Below are positions 17,028-25,486 of a stretch of 64,000 nt of DNA, piece by piece. The notes under the pieces are model-generated. The model saw only the letters and a program-made list of their open reading frames with translations, was not told where the DNA came from and did no database searches. The translations under genes were made by a program, and so were the position numbers. Positions within the stretch are counted from its first letter, which is position 1. The number at the start of each line of letters is the position of its first letter. The DNA is from Seleniibacterium sp963677135 (lineage in GTDB: Bacteria > Desulfobacterota > Desulfuromonadia > Desulfuromonadales > Geopsychrobacteraceae), in contig CAXXLS010000005.1 of NCBI GenBank assembly GCA_963677135.2, positions 176,547 to 240,546 of the forward strand, in the 5' to 3' direction.

Positions 17028-17450
17028 TTATTTTGTCAGCAAATCCCCAGGTGTCGTGCAGACCAGCTTGCCATGCACAACCCCCCTGGTCCCAATCAGC
17101 TCATCGGCGATCCTGCGTACGGCAGCAGTCGTCCCTTTCACTACCACGACCTCGAGACAAAAATGTGCATCAAGATGGATGTGCAGAGTGCTGACGATAT
17201 TGTCTGTGTGAGAATGCTGATGGTCTGTTAATTTAGCCGCCAACTCGCGAATATGATGATCGTAGACAATGGTAACGGTCCCAACAACCTGTTCATCCTC
17301 GTTGGTCCAAAGGTCTTCAACCAAGGCATTGCGCACCAGATCGCGAACCGCCTCCGAGCGATTGGAATAACCCTTCTGCTGGATTAGGTCATCAAACTGA
17401 CTGAGCAATTTAGCATCCATCGACACCCCGAACCGGGACAATTCTGTCAT
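17028..17450 (-). CDS. nikR: NikR-type nickel-responsive regulator
   Basis: A 140-residue ribbon-helix-helix repressor. The N-terminal DNA-binding segment (FGVSMDAKLLSQFDDLIQ...) is followed by an ACT-like metal domain. High-affinity nickel ligands are recognisable by spacing: His79, His90, His92 and Cys98 match H76, H87, H89 and C95 of the E. coli protein. The ATG follows GAGG at good distance. It lies about 70 bases downstream of the FmdE-like gene, at the end of a metal-type ABC transporter cluster, so it probably senses nickel and controls that cluster. Nickel is needed for the hydrogenase encoded at 41-45 kb. Confidence 0.93.
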   Translation of the reverse strand: MTELSRFGVSMDAKLLSQFDDLIQQKGYSNRSEAVRDLVRNALVEDLWTNEDEQVVGTVTIVYDHHIRELAAKLTDHQHSHTDNIVSTLHIHLDAHFCLEVVVVKGTTAAVRRIADELIGTRGVVHGKLVCTTPGDLLTK

Positions 17451-17520
17451 CTGATTTTCCTCGTCTTTTCTTGGCAGTTAATTTGACCAGAATACGGATA
17501 TCAGACAGATAATAGGTTTT

Positions 17521-18132
17521 TTAGAGTTTTTGCTCAACCTTGTCAAAGCAGGGAATACACAGTGTCAGCCCCTGAAAGCGCCGGGTCCGGGATTCCATGA
17601 CCCCTTCACCACATTCTTCACAAATCAGACTGTCCAGAATCCGCGCCGGACGGGGCATCGCCATGGTCGGTTTTCCAACAACAAAAAGCTCATCCAAATC
17701 GATGGCCATCAGCTTCTGCTTCATCGCTTCACGCAATCCCTGTAGATGCCTATGCTCCACCTCGCTTGCCGCCCCTTCCCCAACCTTGGCTATAAGGGGC
17801 CTGATCTCCTCGTCAAGCATGTCTTTGGTGGCGCGGTTAAGGACAATTCGAAACCCCTCTCCGCAGTTACGATCATAAAACGAAAAAGCCATCTTGCCAA
17901 AATCACGATGCAGGAGGTTCCCTTTGCCATACGTACAACCGGTTAAAAACTGAATGGCATCGACTCCGCACATATCGGTTTCCGAAACCGCAACCATCTG
18001 GATCTCTTCAGGACTCCCCAGCCTTGTGATAGCGACTTCCGCGGCACGGATGCCGATCGCCAGGCCAGGGCAATAATGACCATGAAAAGCTATTGTTTGT
18101 TCGATAACATGAGCTGGAAATGAACAGGACAT
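17521..18132 (-). CDS. FmdE-family metal-binding protein
   Basis: A 203-residue protein of the FmdE family, named after a subunit found with formylmethanofuran dehydrogenase but common beside metal transporters in anaerobes. The N-terminal domain has the family pattern FHGHYCPGLAIGIRAA and the Cys-rich TDMCGVDAIQFLTGCTYGKGN. The C-terminus carries a zinc-ribbon (CEECGE...CIPC, about residues 171-194). Family members are thought to bind metal; the exact role is unknown. It starts behind an AAGGAG site, 18 bases after the ABC ATPase gene. The context suggests a nickel (or molybdenum/tungsten) storage, sensing or chaperone role. Confidence 0.85.
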   Translation of the reverse strand: MSCSFPAHVIEQTIAFHGHYCPGLAIGIRAAEVAITRLGSPEEIQMVAVSETDMCGVDAIQFLTGCTYGKGNLLHRDFGKMAFSFYDRNCGEGFRIVLNRATKDMLDEEIRPLIAKVGEGAASEVEHRHLQGLREAMKQKLMAIDLDELFVVGKPTMAMPRPARILDSLICEECGEGVMESRTRRFQGLTLCIPCFDKVEQKL

Positions 18133-18150
18133 ACCATTCTCCTTTTATGT

Positions 18151-18906
18151 TCAGGCCGCCGGAACGATGACCGGATCTCCTGAAATCTTATGAATATCGA
18201 CCGTAACACCGTAGACATCTTCGATCATATCAGCGCTCACCTGCACCGTTTCACACAGGGCACGCACATGGCCATGCTTTAAAAACAACACCTTGTCGGC
18301 ATAGCGCAACGCCGTATTGAGGTCATGCATGGTCATGACCGCACCGATCTTATGCCCGTCAACGACCGAACGAACCATGTTGAGCACCTCAAACTGACTT
18401 TTCAGATCGAGAGCGCTGGTCGGTTCATCAAGTAACAGCAATTGCGGTTCCTGAACCAATGCCCGGGCGATGGCCACCTTTTGCAGTTCACCGCCGCTGA
18501 GGCGATCGATTCTCTGCAACACCAGGTGGTCGAGGCCGAGACGCTTCAAGGCCGCATCGACAATTTTCAGATCATCTTCGGAAGGCCGCCAACGGATATA
18601 CGGTTTGCGCCCCAGCAGTACAGCATCGAAAACCGCCAACTGCGCACCGTCAACCTGCTGCGGCACATAACCGATCGCCAGGGCAATCTGGTTTGCACGC
18701 ATGGTTAAGACATTCTGTTCAGCGACCAAAACCGATCCTCGCCGAGGTCGAGAAATGGCGTTCATACATTTGAGCAGCGTGGTTTTGCCGCTGCCGTTCG
18801 GCCCCAGAATCGCGAGTAGTTCACCGTGATCCAGGCTGAAGCTGATGTCATTCAGTACTTTTTTATCGCCATAACTGAAGTCGAGATTACGCACGGTTAA
18901 TAACAT
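18151..18906 (-). CDS. Metal/chelate ABC importer ATP-binding protein (FecE/BtuD type)
   Basis: A 251-residue ATPase of type II importers. Motifs are Walker A GPNGSGKTT (35-43), Q-loop GYVPQQ, signature LSGGELQKVAIARAL, Walker B LLLLDEPTSALD and the H-loop MHDLN. It overlaps the permease gene by one base and works with the two upstream proteins. The FecE/BtuD class takes up iron siderophores, haem, cobalamin and also nickel or cobalt chelates; linkage to NikR favours nickel here. Confidence 0.94.
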   Translation of the reverse strand: MLLTVRNLDFSYGDKKVLNDISFSLDHGELLAILGPNGSGKTTLLKCMNAISRPRRGSVLVAEQNVLTMRANQIALAIGYVPQQVDGAQLAVFDAVLLGRKPYIRWRPSEDDLKIVDAALKRLGLDHLVLQRIDRLSGGELQKVAIARALVQEPQLLLLDEPTSALDLKSQFEVLNMVRSVVDGHKIGAVMTMHDLNTALRYADKVLFLKHGHVRALCETVQVSADMIEDVYGVTVDIHKISGDPVIVPAA

Positions 18907-19973
18907 CAGTGACGCCCCTTTACGACCAGAAAGAAAAAAACGGGAGCTCCCAGAAATGCCGTCAGAACCGAAACCGGCAAAGTATAGGGCTTCAATATCA
19001 AGCGGGCAGCGGTGTCGGCGGCCACCAACAGAACCCCGCCGACCAGCAGGGTTGCCGGAAGCAGAAACCGATGATCGGCACCGATCAATCGCCGCATCAT
19101 ATGTGGCACAATAAGTCCGACAAAACCGATAATCCCAAGCAGAGCGATGGTGACGGCAGTTAGGAAGGAGGCCGACAACATGGCATAAATACGGACGCGA
19201 TCAACCTTGATGCCCAATCCCCGTGCCGTTTCATCACCGGCATCGAGAGCGTTATAAATCCAGCTGTTGGCCATAAAGACCGCTGCAGTCGAACCGACCA
19301 CCAGCCCCAGGAATAGCAGTTCAGACCAGCTTGCTCGAGCCGTGTCACCAAAGGTCCAGAAGACTATGGCCGCCAACTGCACATCGTCAGCAAAAAACTG
19401 TAGAAACATGGTTCCGGCGGTGAAGAGAGCTCCCAGGGCGACGCCAGCGAGAACCATCACCTCCGAAGAGGTTCCCCTCTGGCGGGACAGGGCGATAATG
19501 ATAAACGCGCTGATTAGGCTGGCGGTAAAGGCTCCGCAAGTAACCCAGAATGGGCCGAACAGGCCCTCCGCCGGCATAACCACCGAAGCAAACAATGGGC
19601 TCCCCTTGATCATCACGGCAAGCGCCGCCCCGAAAGCTGCCGCATGCGATATTCCGAGAGTAAAAGGCGACCCCAACGGGTTACGCAAGGTCGCCTGCAT
19701 GACGGTACCGGCTATCGCAAGCCCGCCCCCGGCAACGGCGGCGGTCAATGTCTGGGGCAGGCGAATATTCCAGACGATCGCCTCGTGCCTTGCCGAATCA
19801 CTGACCCTGAACAGGCAGCTGAACACCTCTTTCAATGGCAGGTCCGTCGTCCCCAGAGATATCCCAACCACGACGCCAAGGACCAGAACCAGGAGCGCCA
19901 GCAACAGCAGCATGAGCTTCCCGGCAATATAGCGCTGGTAGGCCGCGGGTATCTGACCATCGACAAAATGCAT
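18906..19973 (-). CDS. FecCD-type ABC importer permease
   Basis: A 355-residue inner membrane protein with about ten hydrophobic segments, typical of BtuC/FecCD permeases. Conserved features are the N-terminal RLPQTLTAAVAGGGLAIAGTVMQATLRNPL, and GFVGLIVPHMMRRLIGADHR before the last helices. It shares one base with the binding-protein gene before it and one with the ATPase gene after it, so the three are translated as a unit. Confidence 0.95.
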   Translation of the reverse strand: MHFVDGQIPAAYQRYIAGKLMLLLLALLVLVLGVVVGISLGTTDLPLKEVFSCLFRVSDSARHEAIVWNIRLPQTLTAAVAGGGLAIAGTVMQATLRNPLGSPFTLGISHAAAFGAALAVMIKGSPLFASVVMPAEGLFGPFWVTCGAFTASLISAFIIIALSRQRGTSSEVMVLAGVALGALFTAGTMFLQFFADDVQLAAIVFWTFGDTARASWSELLFLGLVVGSTAAVFMANSWIYNALDAGDETARGLGIKVDRVRIYAMLSASFLTAVTIALLGIIGFVGLIVPHMMRRLIGADHRFLLPATLLVGGVLLVAADTAARLILKPYTLPVSVLTAFLGAPVFFFLVVKGRH

Positions 19974-21064
19974 TATTGCTGTACATCAAGCTGTTGGTAC
20001 GCCAGGTTCCCGAACAACGCATTCATCTTCGCAAAGACCGGTTTTCCAACCAGGAATGAATAGATTTCATCCGCTTTTTCAGTCGGGTCCAGGTCGGCAA
20101 AACGCTCGGGATAAAGCAGTTTACCGATAAAGAAGGCGTTGGCGAGAATAGACCCATAGTTTTTGGTGTACCAGTTGTAGGGCAGAACACCATAGACCTT
20201 CCCTCTGCGTACGGCGGACAAGGTCTGATAAATGTCATCGGTGCGCAGCTCAAACAGGCCACTGGAATGATCTCCCAGTTGCAGGGTTGCCAGGTCAACG
20301 AGAAGAATATTGGGATCCAATGCCAAGAGCGTTTCTTTGGCGATATCGGCATGATCGATATCGCGTCCGCTGAAGGCGACATTCCTGGCATGGACAAAGA
20401 CGAAGGGAGGGTAGGTCGGCTCGGTGGAGACAAACCCGTGGGCCCCTTTGTACGCTATCCCACCGATATAGATACTCGGTTGCTGAGTCTCGGGAATATC
20501 ACTGGTCTGGTTGACCAGTTCAGCAATCCGGGACTCAAAAAAGGAGATAAGCTCTTCGGCTCTGGCCTCTTTGCCCAGGGCTTTCCCCATAATGCGCAGG
20601 GACCTGTAGAACACAGGCCGTTTTTGTCCAAGGTTACCGTATTCCAGAGAAATCACAGGGATTCCTGTTTTGCTTTGCAGCTCGTCGGGATCGTACCCCA
20701 TGCTGCCGGCGAAGGTTTTAAAGATAACCTGGGGAGCCGGATCCAGAGAAAGGATCCGTTCGGGATTATCCTTTCCCCTGAACTCTCCGAAAACAGGAAG
20801 CGCTTTAAAAGAAGGATTGGCAAGTGCATAAGGGCGCGCATCAAACGGGTTTCGCCGGCTTTCAATATCATCCACGGCAACCGCTTTGTCAGCGGCCTGT
20901 AAATAGGTCAGCAGGCGCAAACAGCCGGGGCCTGAACAGATCACTCGGGTGATATGATCGGGCAGATTATGCTGAAGTCCCCTGCTGTCGGTCAGGGTCA
21001 GGGCGTGGGCCCCAGCAGCAAGGAAGAATAAGAGCGATAGAAAAAACAGAAGTTTATATTTCAT
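19973..21064 (-). CDS. Periplasmic metal/chelate-binding protein of ABC importer
   Basis: A 363-residue class III (TroA/FepB-like) solute-binding protein. A signal peptide (residues 1-21, cut after GAHA) without a lipobox cysteine indicates a free periplasmic protein. The N-lobe starts with TLTDSRG and RVICSGPGCLRLLTYL, typical of anaerobe proteins annotated as iron-binding. The two lobes are joined by a long helix at about residues 140-170. It is the first gene of the import cluster; the repeat block at locus B lies just upstream. The true substrate (nickel complex, iron complex or molybdate-type) cannot be read from sequence; nickel is inferred from nikR. Confidence 0.88.
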   Translation of the reverse strand: MKYKLLFFLSLLFFLAAGAHALTLTDSRGLQHNLPDHITRVICSGPGCLRLLTYLQAADKAVAVDDIESRRNPFDARPYALANPSFKALPVFGEFRGKDNPERILSLDPAPQVIFKTFAGSMGYDPDELQSKTGIPVISLEYGNLGQKRPVFYRSLRIMGKALGKEARAEELISFFESRIAELVNQTSDIPETQQPSIYIGGIAYKGAHGFVSTEPTYPPFVFVHARNVAFSGRDIDHADIAKETLLALDPNILLVDLATLQLGDHSSGLFELRTDDIYQTLSAVRRGKVYGVLPYNWYTKNYGSILANAFFIGKLLYPERFADLDPTEKADEIYSFLVGKPVFAKMNALFGNLAYQQLDVQQ

Positions 21065-21219
21065 GACCGGTCCCCTCGTGGCGTTATTACGATTTTTATT
21101 TTCGTGTTACGCAACATGGCATGCTCTTCCCACGATGTCAATCAAATACCTGAAAGTTTCCTTCAGTTACATCCGCGATAGGAGCTTGAGGGTCCGGATA
21201 CGGTTTTTCACATTGAGGT

Positions 21220-21945
21220 GGGAAAAGAAACTTTTTAGCCATCGAAATGCCAGCGGCATTTGTGCGGTTCTGGCCTTTAGCTGAGCTTGCTTAGCGTGGG
21301 CCGGGTCGTTGCCAGCCTGAATGTCTCCCTACCGGGAATTGCTGATCGTCATCCGGACATGTAAAAAGGGCGCTTTGTGCTGACTATTTGTCGCCCGCCT
21401 GGGACAAATAGTAAGGCGCCGGGCGGGGGCGCGACCCCGCGGTCTTGTCTTTGACTGTTTCTGTTTAAACCTTAAAGCACCATCAAAACCGCCGGGTCCC
21501 GGACCGGCAGCCGGCTTCCTTTTGTCCTGGGCAACAAAAGGAAGCAAAAATGCCCTTGAAGGTCAAATACACTGACGACAATTGAGTCCGTCTGCGATTT
21601 ATTGCTGTCGCCAGCACATGACAACCCGCCCGGATGCTGTCGCATCAACGGGCAGAACCGCAAAGCCGCTGCGCGGCTCGGAAATTGAATATTTTGCCTC
21701 TGTCAAAATGCCTACGGCATTTTTGCGGTTCTGGCCATGAGCTGAGCCTGCTCAGCGTGGGCCGGGTCGTTCAATACTGTTTTAGTGCCTACAGCGAATC
21801 GCAGGTCAAACTGGGACATGTAAAAGAGGGCGTTTTGGGGTTATTTTTTGAGGCCCACCTGGGTCAAAAAGTAACACGCCGGGCGGGGGCGCGACCCGCG
21901 GTCTAGTCTTTGACTGTTTCTGTTCCAACCTTAAACGCCTCATCA
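21220..21945. repeat. 460-bp hairpin repeat, locus B (partial plus full unit)
   Basis: This fills most of the 889-base gap between the binding-protein gene and batD. A 5'-truncated copy (about 21220-21469) is followed by a full unit at 21470-21928 (459 bp). The full unit carries the Y version of stems 1 and 2. Its late stem at 21840-21875 (GTTATTTTTTGA with TCAAAAAGTAAC) replaces ACTATTTGTC/GACAAATAGT of other copies while still pairing. The preceding 21065-21219 region has no gene and must hold the importer promoter. Confidence 0.93.
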
Positions 21946-21953
21946 CCACCTGA

Positions 21954-23681
21954 TTACTTGCCGGTCGGATACAGCGGCGGCAGATCTCCCTGCCGCTCAC
22001 CGGCCCCCTCCTGCCCGCGCCAGCGCTTCAGTTCCCGCACCAGATCATCCCCCTGCCAGTCGCCGGGGGCTTTACTGTAGAGGGCGCGACTCAGTCGGCC
22101 TATCTCGGCCTGGAGGGGTCCGTCCAGCCTGCCGGCCATTTGCTCGAGATGCCTGATCTGGCCCGGCCAGCGACTTTGACCCCACGACACCAAGGCCTGG
22201 CGGGTGGCCGCCGGATCATTCCCCCGGGCGATGCCCAGCAACTGCCTGTAGGCGTCCTGTTCGCGAACCTCGTCTTTGGCCTCACCCGGTTGTTCATGCC
22301 CGGCGCCCGCCTGCCGGCGGCTCCTCCGCCACCACGCCAGCAAGGTCAGCAGCCAGCCGGCGGCCAGCCCGGCGCTCACCCATGGCCATGGAGAGGGTCC
22401 GGAACCGTCCTGCACCGGGGCCACGGTCGACGCTTTCGATTCCGGCGCAACAGATGGAGCAGAATGCTGCGGTTCAGGATCGGGACGGGTCGGGATCGGC
22501 TTGCCAGCCGACGGGTTTTGCCGGGAGGCACTGCCCGGCGCGGCCGGGGCGACGGTGACGGTCAGCGGCGCAATCCGTGCCACCTTCCAGGTACCGCTGC
22601 CCACATCGTACCAGTCGAGGTCGAACCCCGGCAATTTGACGGTTCCCGCTTCCGTCGGTACCACCGCTATTTTCTGCTGCAGAGTGCCGACCATGCCGCT
22701 GGCGTCATGACTGCCGGCCCGCAGCGGCTGATCCGGATAACTTTTCCAGTTTCCCGGCAGGGGCAGCTTCAGATCCGGCAGGTGCGCGGCAGGCAGGCCC
22801 TTGACCTGCAGGGTCAGGGTGCGAGTCACCGGTTCTCCGACCCGGAACCGGGGAGGCTGCTGTTGCCAGCTGTCGGACAGGGTGACGGAGGAGGCCGGCA
22901 GCCACAGCCTGCCGTTGGTGTCCTCCGGCGGGTCCACCTGAATGTCCAGAGGCCGGGAGAAACGCCGCAAGGTTCGCGTTCGGGTCGCGAAGGAACCGAA
23001 CCCGCCCCCCTCTGGAATCTGGGCCTGCAGGGTCAGCCGGGGAATAACGAGGGTCCCCGCCTGGCCGGGGAACAGCGCATAGCGTCGCTCGATGGCCTGG
23101 TACAGGAAACCTTCACGCCGGGTCTCGAAACTGCGATCATCGCCCAGCTGTTCAATATCTGCCGGCACCCCCTGGGGTTGGACATGGTCAAGCCCGGCCC
23201 CGGCCAGACTGACCCGGTGCAGCACCCGAATGGTCAGCAGCACCTGCTGACCGACCCTGACGCTACGGGGTTCCGCCGCAACCTCCAGCAGCAGTTCATC
23301 CCCTTGCGCTGCCGTCGCCTGCTGTTCGGCAACCTGAATGGTCAACGGCATCGAACAATCGTGGCCAAAACAGATGGCCGGGACAGGAAGGTCGCCACTG
23401 CGTTTCGGCATCAGGGTCAGGCTGATGACTTTCGAACGGCTCATATGACCGTTGACGATCTGCATCTGGCTGCTGCTCGACTGATTGAGGATATCCCAGT
23501 CCCGCTCCACAACGCTCAGATCGGGATCGTCGTCAGCCTTGCCGGCGACCCGCAGTTCAAGGTTCAGGCTCTCGCCGAGACCGATACGGTCACGGTCGGC
23601 AACAGCGGTCACCTGAGCCGCAAAAACCGGTTCGACTATCAGAAAAAACACCACCCAGAGTGCCATTATCCATCTCACCAT
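21954..23681 (-). CDS. batD: BatD-family protein
   Basis: A 575-residue exported protein of the BatD (oxygen tolerance) family. The signal peptide covers residues 1-21 (cut after PVFA). The mature part has repeated beta-rich domains (for example DRDRIGLGESLNLELRV and EPRSVRVGQQVLLTIRVL), a transmembrane helix near residues 430-448 and a cytoplasmic C-terminal domain of about 120 residues. It is the last gene of the MoxR/VWA cluster and overlaps the previous gene by seven bases. BatD is thought to act with the VWA proteins at the cell envelope; the molecular role is not settled. Confidence 0.88.
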   Translation of the reverse strand: MVRWIMALWVVFFLIVEPVFAAQVTAVADRDRIGLGESLNLELRVAGKADDDPDLSVVERDWDILNQSSSSQMQIVNGHMSRSKVISLTLMPKRSGDLPVPAICFGHDCSMPLTIQVAEQQATAAQGDELLLEVAAEPRSVRVGQQVLLTIRVLHRVSLAGAGLDHVQPQGVPADIEQLGDDRSFETRREGFLYQAIERRYALFPGQAGTLVIPRLTLQAQIPEGGGFGSFATRTRTLRRFSRPLDIQVDPPEDTNGRLWLPASSVTLSDSWQQQPPRFRVGEPVTRTLTLQVKGLPAAHLPDLKLPLPGNWKSYPDQPLRAGSHDASGMVGTLQQKIAVVPTEAGTVKLPGFDLDWYDVGSGTWKVARIAPLTVTVAPAAPGSASRQNPSAGKPIPTRPDPEPQHSAPSVAPESKASTVAPVQDGSGPSPWPWVSAGLAAGWLLTLLAWWRRSRRQAGAGHEQPGEAKDEVREQDAYRQLLGIARGNDPAATRQALVSWGQSRWPGQIRHLEQMAGRLDGPLQAEIGRLSRALYSKAPGDWQGDDLVRELKRWRGQEGAGERQGDLPPLYPTGK

Positions 23682-25486
23682 GGCCGCTCATCCTCCTGAC
23701 CGCCCTGTTGATACTTCTGACGATATTGATATTGAAATTTACGCCGCAGTAAACCGCCGGGATCATCCGGTATCCGCCGCAGCCATTGCTGCAGTTCATG
23801 ATCGTCAGGGATCCCGGGCTCCTCCCGGCCTGCGGCGCTCTGCTGCTCAGGGTTCTCCGTTCGCGGCTCCTGCCGTTCAGCAGCCCGGGCGGCTTCGGCC
23901 TGCTGTTCCTGTTCAGCCTTCCGAGCCTGCTGCTTGTCGGGAGAAGCTTCCGGTCTCTGCTGATCCAGGTCGCCAGGGGACGGCCGTTCGGCTTGCGACC
24001 CGGAATTCTGCTGCCGCTCCTGTTCGGAAGATGGCCGCTCCCCCTTGTCAGGACGGGATGGTCGGTCGGGGGGCTGGTGATCGGAACTGTTCCCCTGCCC
24101 GTTCTTACTGCTCTGTTGCTGTTGTTGCCGCTCCTGAAGCGCCCGCTCGACAATCTCGCGGTTGACCTGGGCGTCAGCCCCATCAGGATCCCGCTTGAGA
24201 GCTTCGTCATAAGCTTTGATGGCCTCTTCAAGCTGCCCGTTCTGGGCCAGGATGTTGCCGCGGTTATACCAGTCATCCGCCGATTCCGGCCGCGGAGCCG
24301 CCTGCAGCGCCTCCGCGTAGTTGCCGGCCTGGTAATGACTGCCGGCCTGCCAGCGGGGATCCCGGAACTGCTGTGCGGCCGCCTGGTAATCCCCCTGCTG
24401 GTATTTTTCATAGGCCTGCTGCTGCGTGTTTTGCCACAGCCCCGACCAGTCCAGAGCCTGGGCCGGGAGAGGCAGCAACAGGAACAGAGCGAGGCTCAGC
24501 AGCCAGCCGCGCCGAAAGGCACAGGCCGCCAGCAGCACCAGGGGCCAGACCAGCCAGGCCCCTGCGTCCTGCCAGAGGTCGCCGGTCCGTTCGGCACCCC
24601 GGGCCGCCCGGTCCAGACGCCGACTGTCCAGATCTGTAAGCAGAGGGCTGAAATCGCTGTCATCGATAGCCAGCCGGCGGTAGTCACCGCCTCCGGCCCG
24701 GGCCAGCTCACGCAAGCCGTTTTCATTGAGCCGGGGGAGCACCAGGTTGCCCTGGCGATCCTTGAAAAAACCGCCGCCGGCAAGGGGAATCGGCGCACCT
24801 TCCGGAGTACCGACACCGATCACCTCTAGGGTCAGGCCCAGCTCCGGCAGCCGGGTCGCGGCCTGGCGGCTCAACTCCGGACGATCCTCGTCGGTGATCA
24901 GCATCAGCACCCCGTACCGGCCGCCAGCCTGTTTCAGCAACCGTCCGGCCAGTTCAAAGACCTGTTGCGGCCGGCTCCCCTGGAGCGGCATCATATCGGG
25001 ATGCAGGCTCCCGAGCAGGGACTGGATGGTCCGAACATCGTCGGTGAGCGGCGTCACGGCAAAGGCGTCGCCGGTAAACGCGATCAGGGCGGTCTGCCCT
25101 TCCCGGCGCTGGCGCAGGATATCCTCGATTTTCAGACGGGCCCGCACCAGACGGTTGGGTTTAAGATCGGCGGCCAGCATGGAGCGGGACAGATCCAGGG
25201 CGATAATCAGGGCGGACTGCTGCCGCAGCACCGGTTGCGGCTGTTTCTGCCAGGTCGGTCCGGCCAGGGCTGTCACGGTCAGCAGAAAGCCCGCCAGCAG
25301 CATGAGGAGCGGCCAGTTGGCGCGCCGGGTGGAATGACCGATCAGCAGGTGGGGGAGCAGCTCGGGATCACAGATCTCCCGCCAGCTGCGACTGTGCAGG
25401 CGCCTTCGCCAAAGCACCCAGAGCAGCACCAACAGCACCGGCAGGGCGGCGAACCACCAGGGACGCAGAAAATGAAAATCACTCAT
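23675..25486 (-). CDS. batB: VWA-TPR membrane protein (BatB-BatC fusion)
   Basis: A 603-residue protein that joins what are often two genes. Two N-terminal helices (about 10-27 and 57-76) precede a von Willebrand A domain with MIDAS motif DLSRS (98-102). Membrane segments follow at about 310-345. A TPR region comes next (for example DDWYNRGNILAQNGQLEEAIKAYDEAL). The last 150 residues are a low-complexity Gln/Glu/Arg/Pro-rich tail. It overlaps batA by four bases and batD by seven. It likely forms a metal-dependent adhesion or chaperone complex with BatA, BatD and MoxR. Confidence 0.88.
   Translation of the reverse strand: MSDFHFLRPWWFAALPVLLVLLWVLWRRRLHSRSWREICDPELLPHLLIGHSTRRANWPLLMLLAGFLLTVTALAGPTWQKQPQPVLRQQSALIIALDLSRSMLAADLKPNRLVRARLKIEDILRQRREGQTALIAFTGDAFAVTPLTDDVRTIQSLLGSLHPDMMPLQGSRPQQVFELAGRLLKQAGGRYGVLMLITDEDRPELSRQAATRLPELGLTLEVIGVGTPEGAPIPLAGGGFFKDRQGNLVLPRLNENGLRELARAGGGDYRRLAIDDSDFSPLLTDLDSRRLDRAARGAERTGDLWQDAGAWLVWPLVLLAACAFRRGWLLSLALFLLLPLPAQALDWSGLWQNTQQQAYEKYQQGDYQAAAQQFRDPRWQAGSHYQAGNYAEALQAAPRPESADDWYNRGNILAQNGQLEEAIKAYDEALKRDPDGADAQVNREIVERALQERQQQQQSSKNGQGNSSDHQPPDRPSRPDKGERPSSEQERQQNSGSQAERPSPGDLDQQRPEASPDKQQARKAEQEQQAEAARAAERQEPRTENPEQQSAAGREEPGIPDDHELQQWLRRIPDDPGGLLRRKFQYQYRQKYQQGGQEDERPW

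Noticed and set aside
21081..21112. GCGTTATTACG...CGTGTTACGC before the importer considered as a NikR operator
   Set aside because: The two arms match only imperfectly and differ in length; a genome-wide search for the same half-sites would be needed.
22140..23699. 519-residue plus-strand frame opposite batD
   Set aside because: Antisense shadow without ribosome site or recognisable domain.
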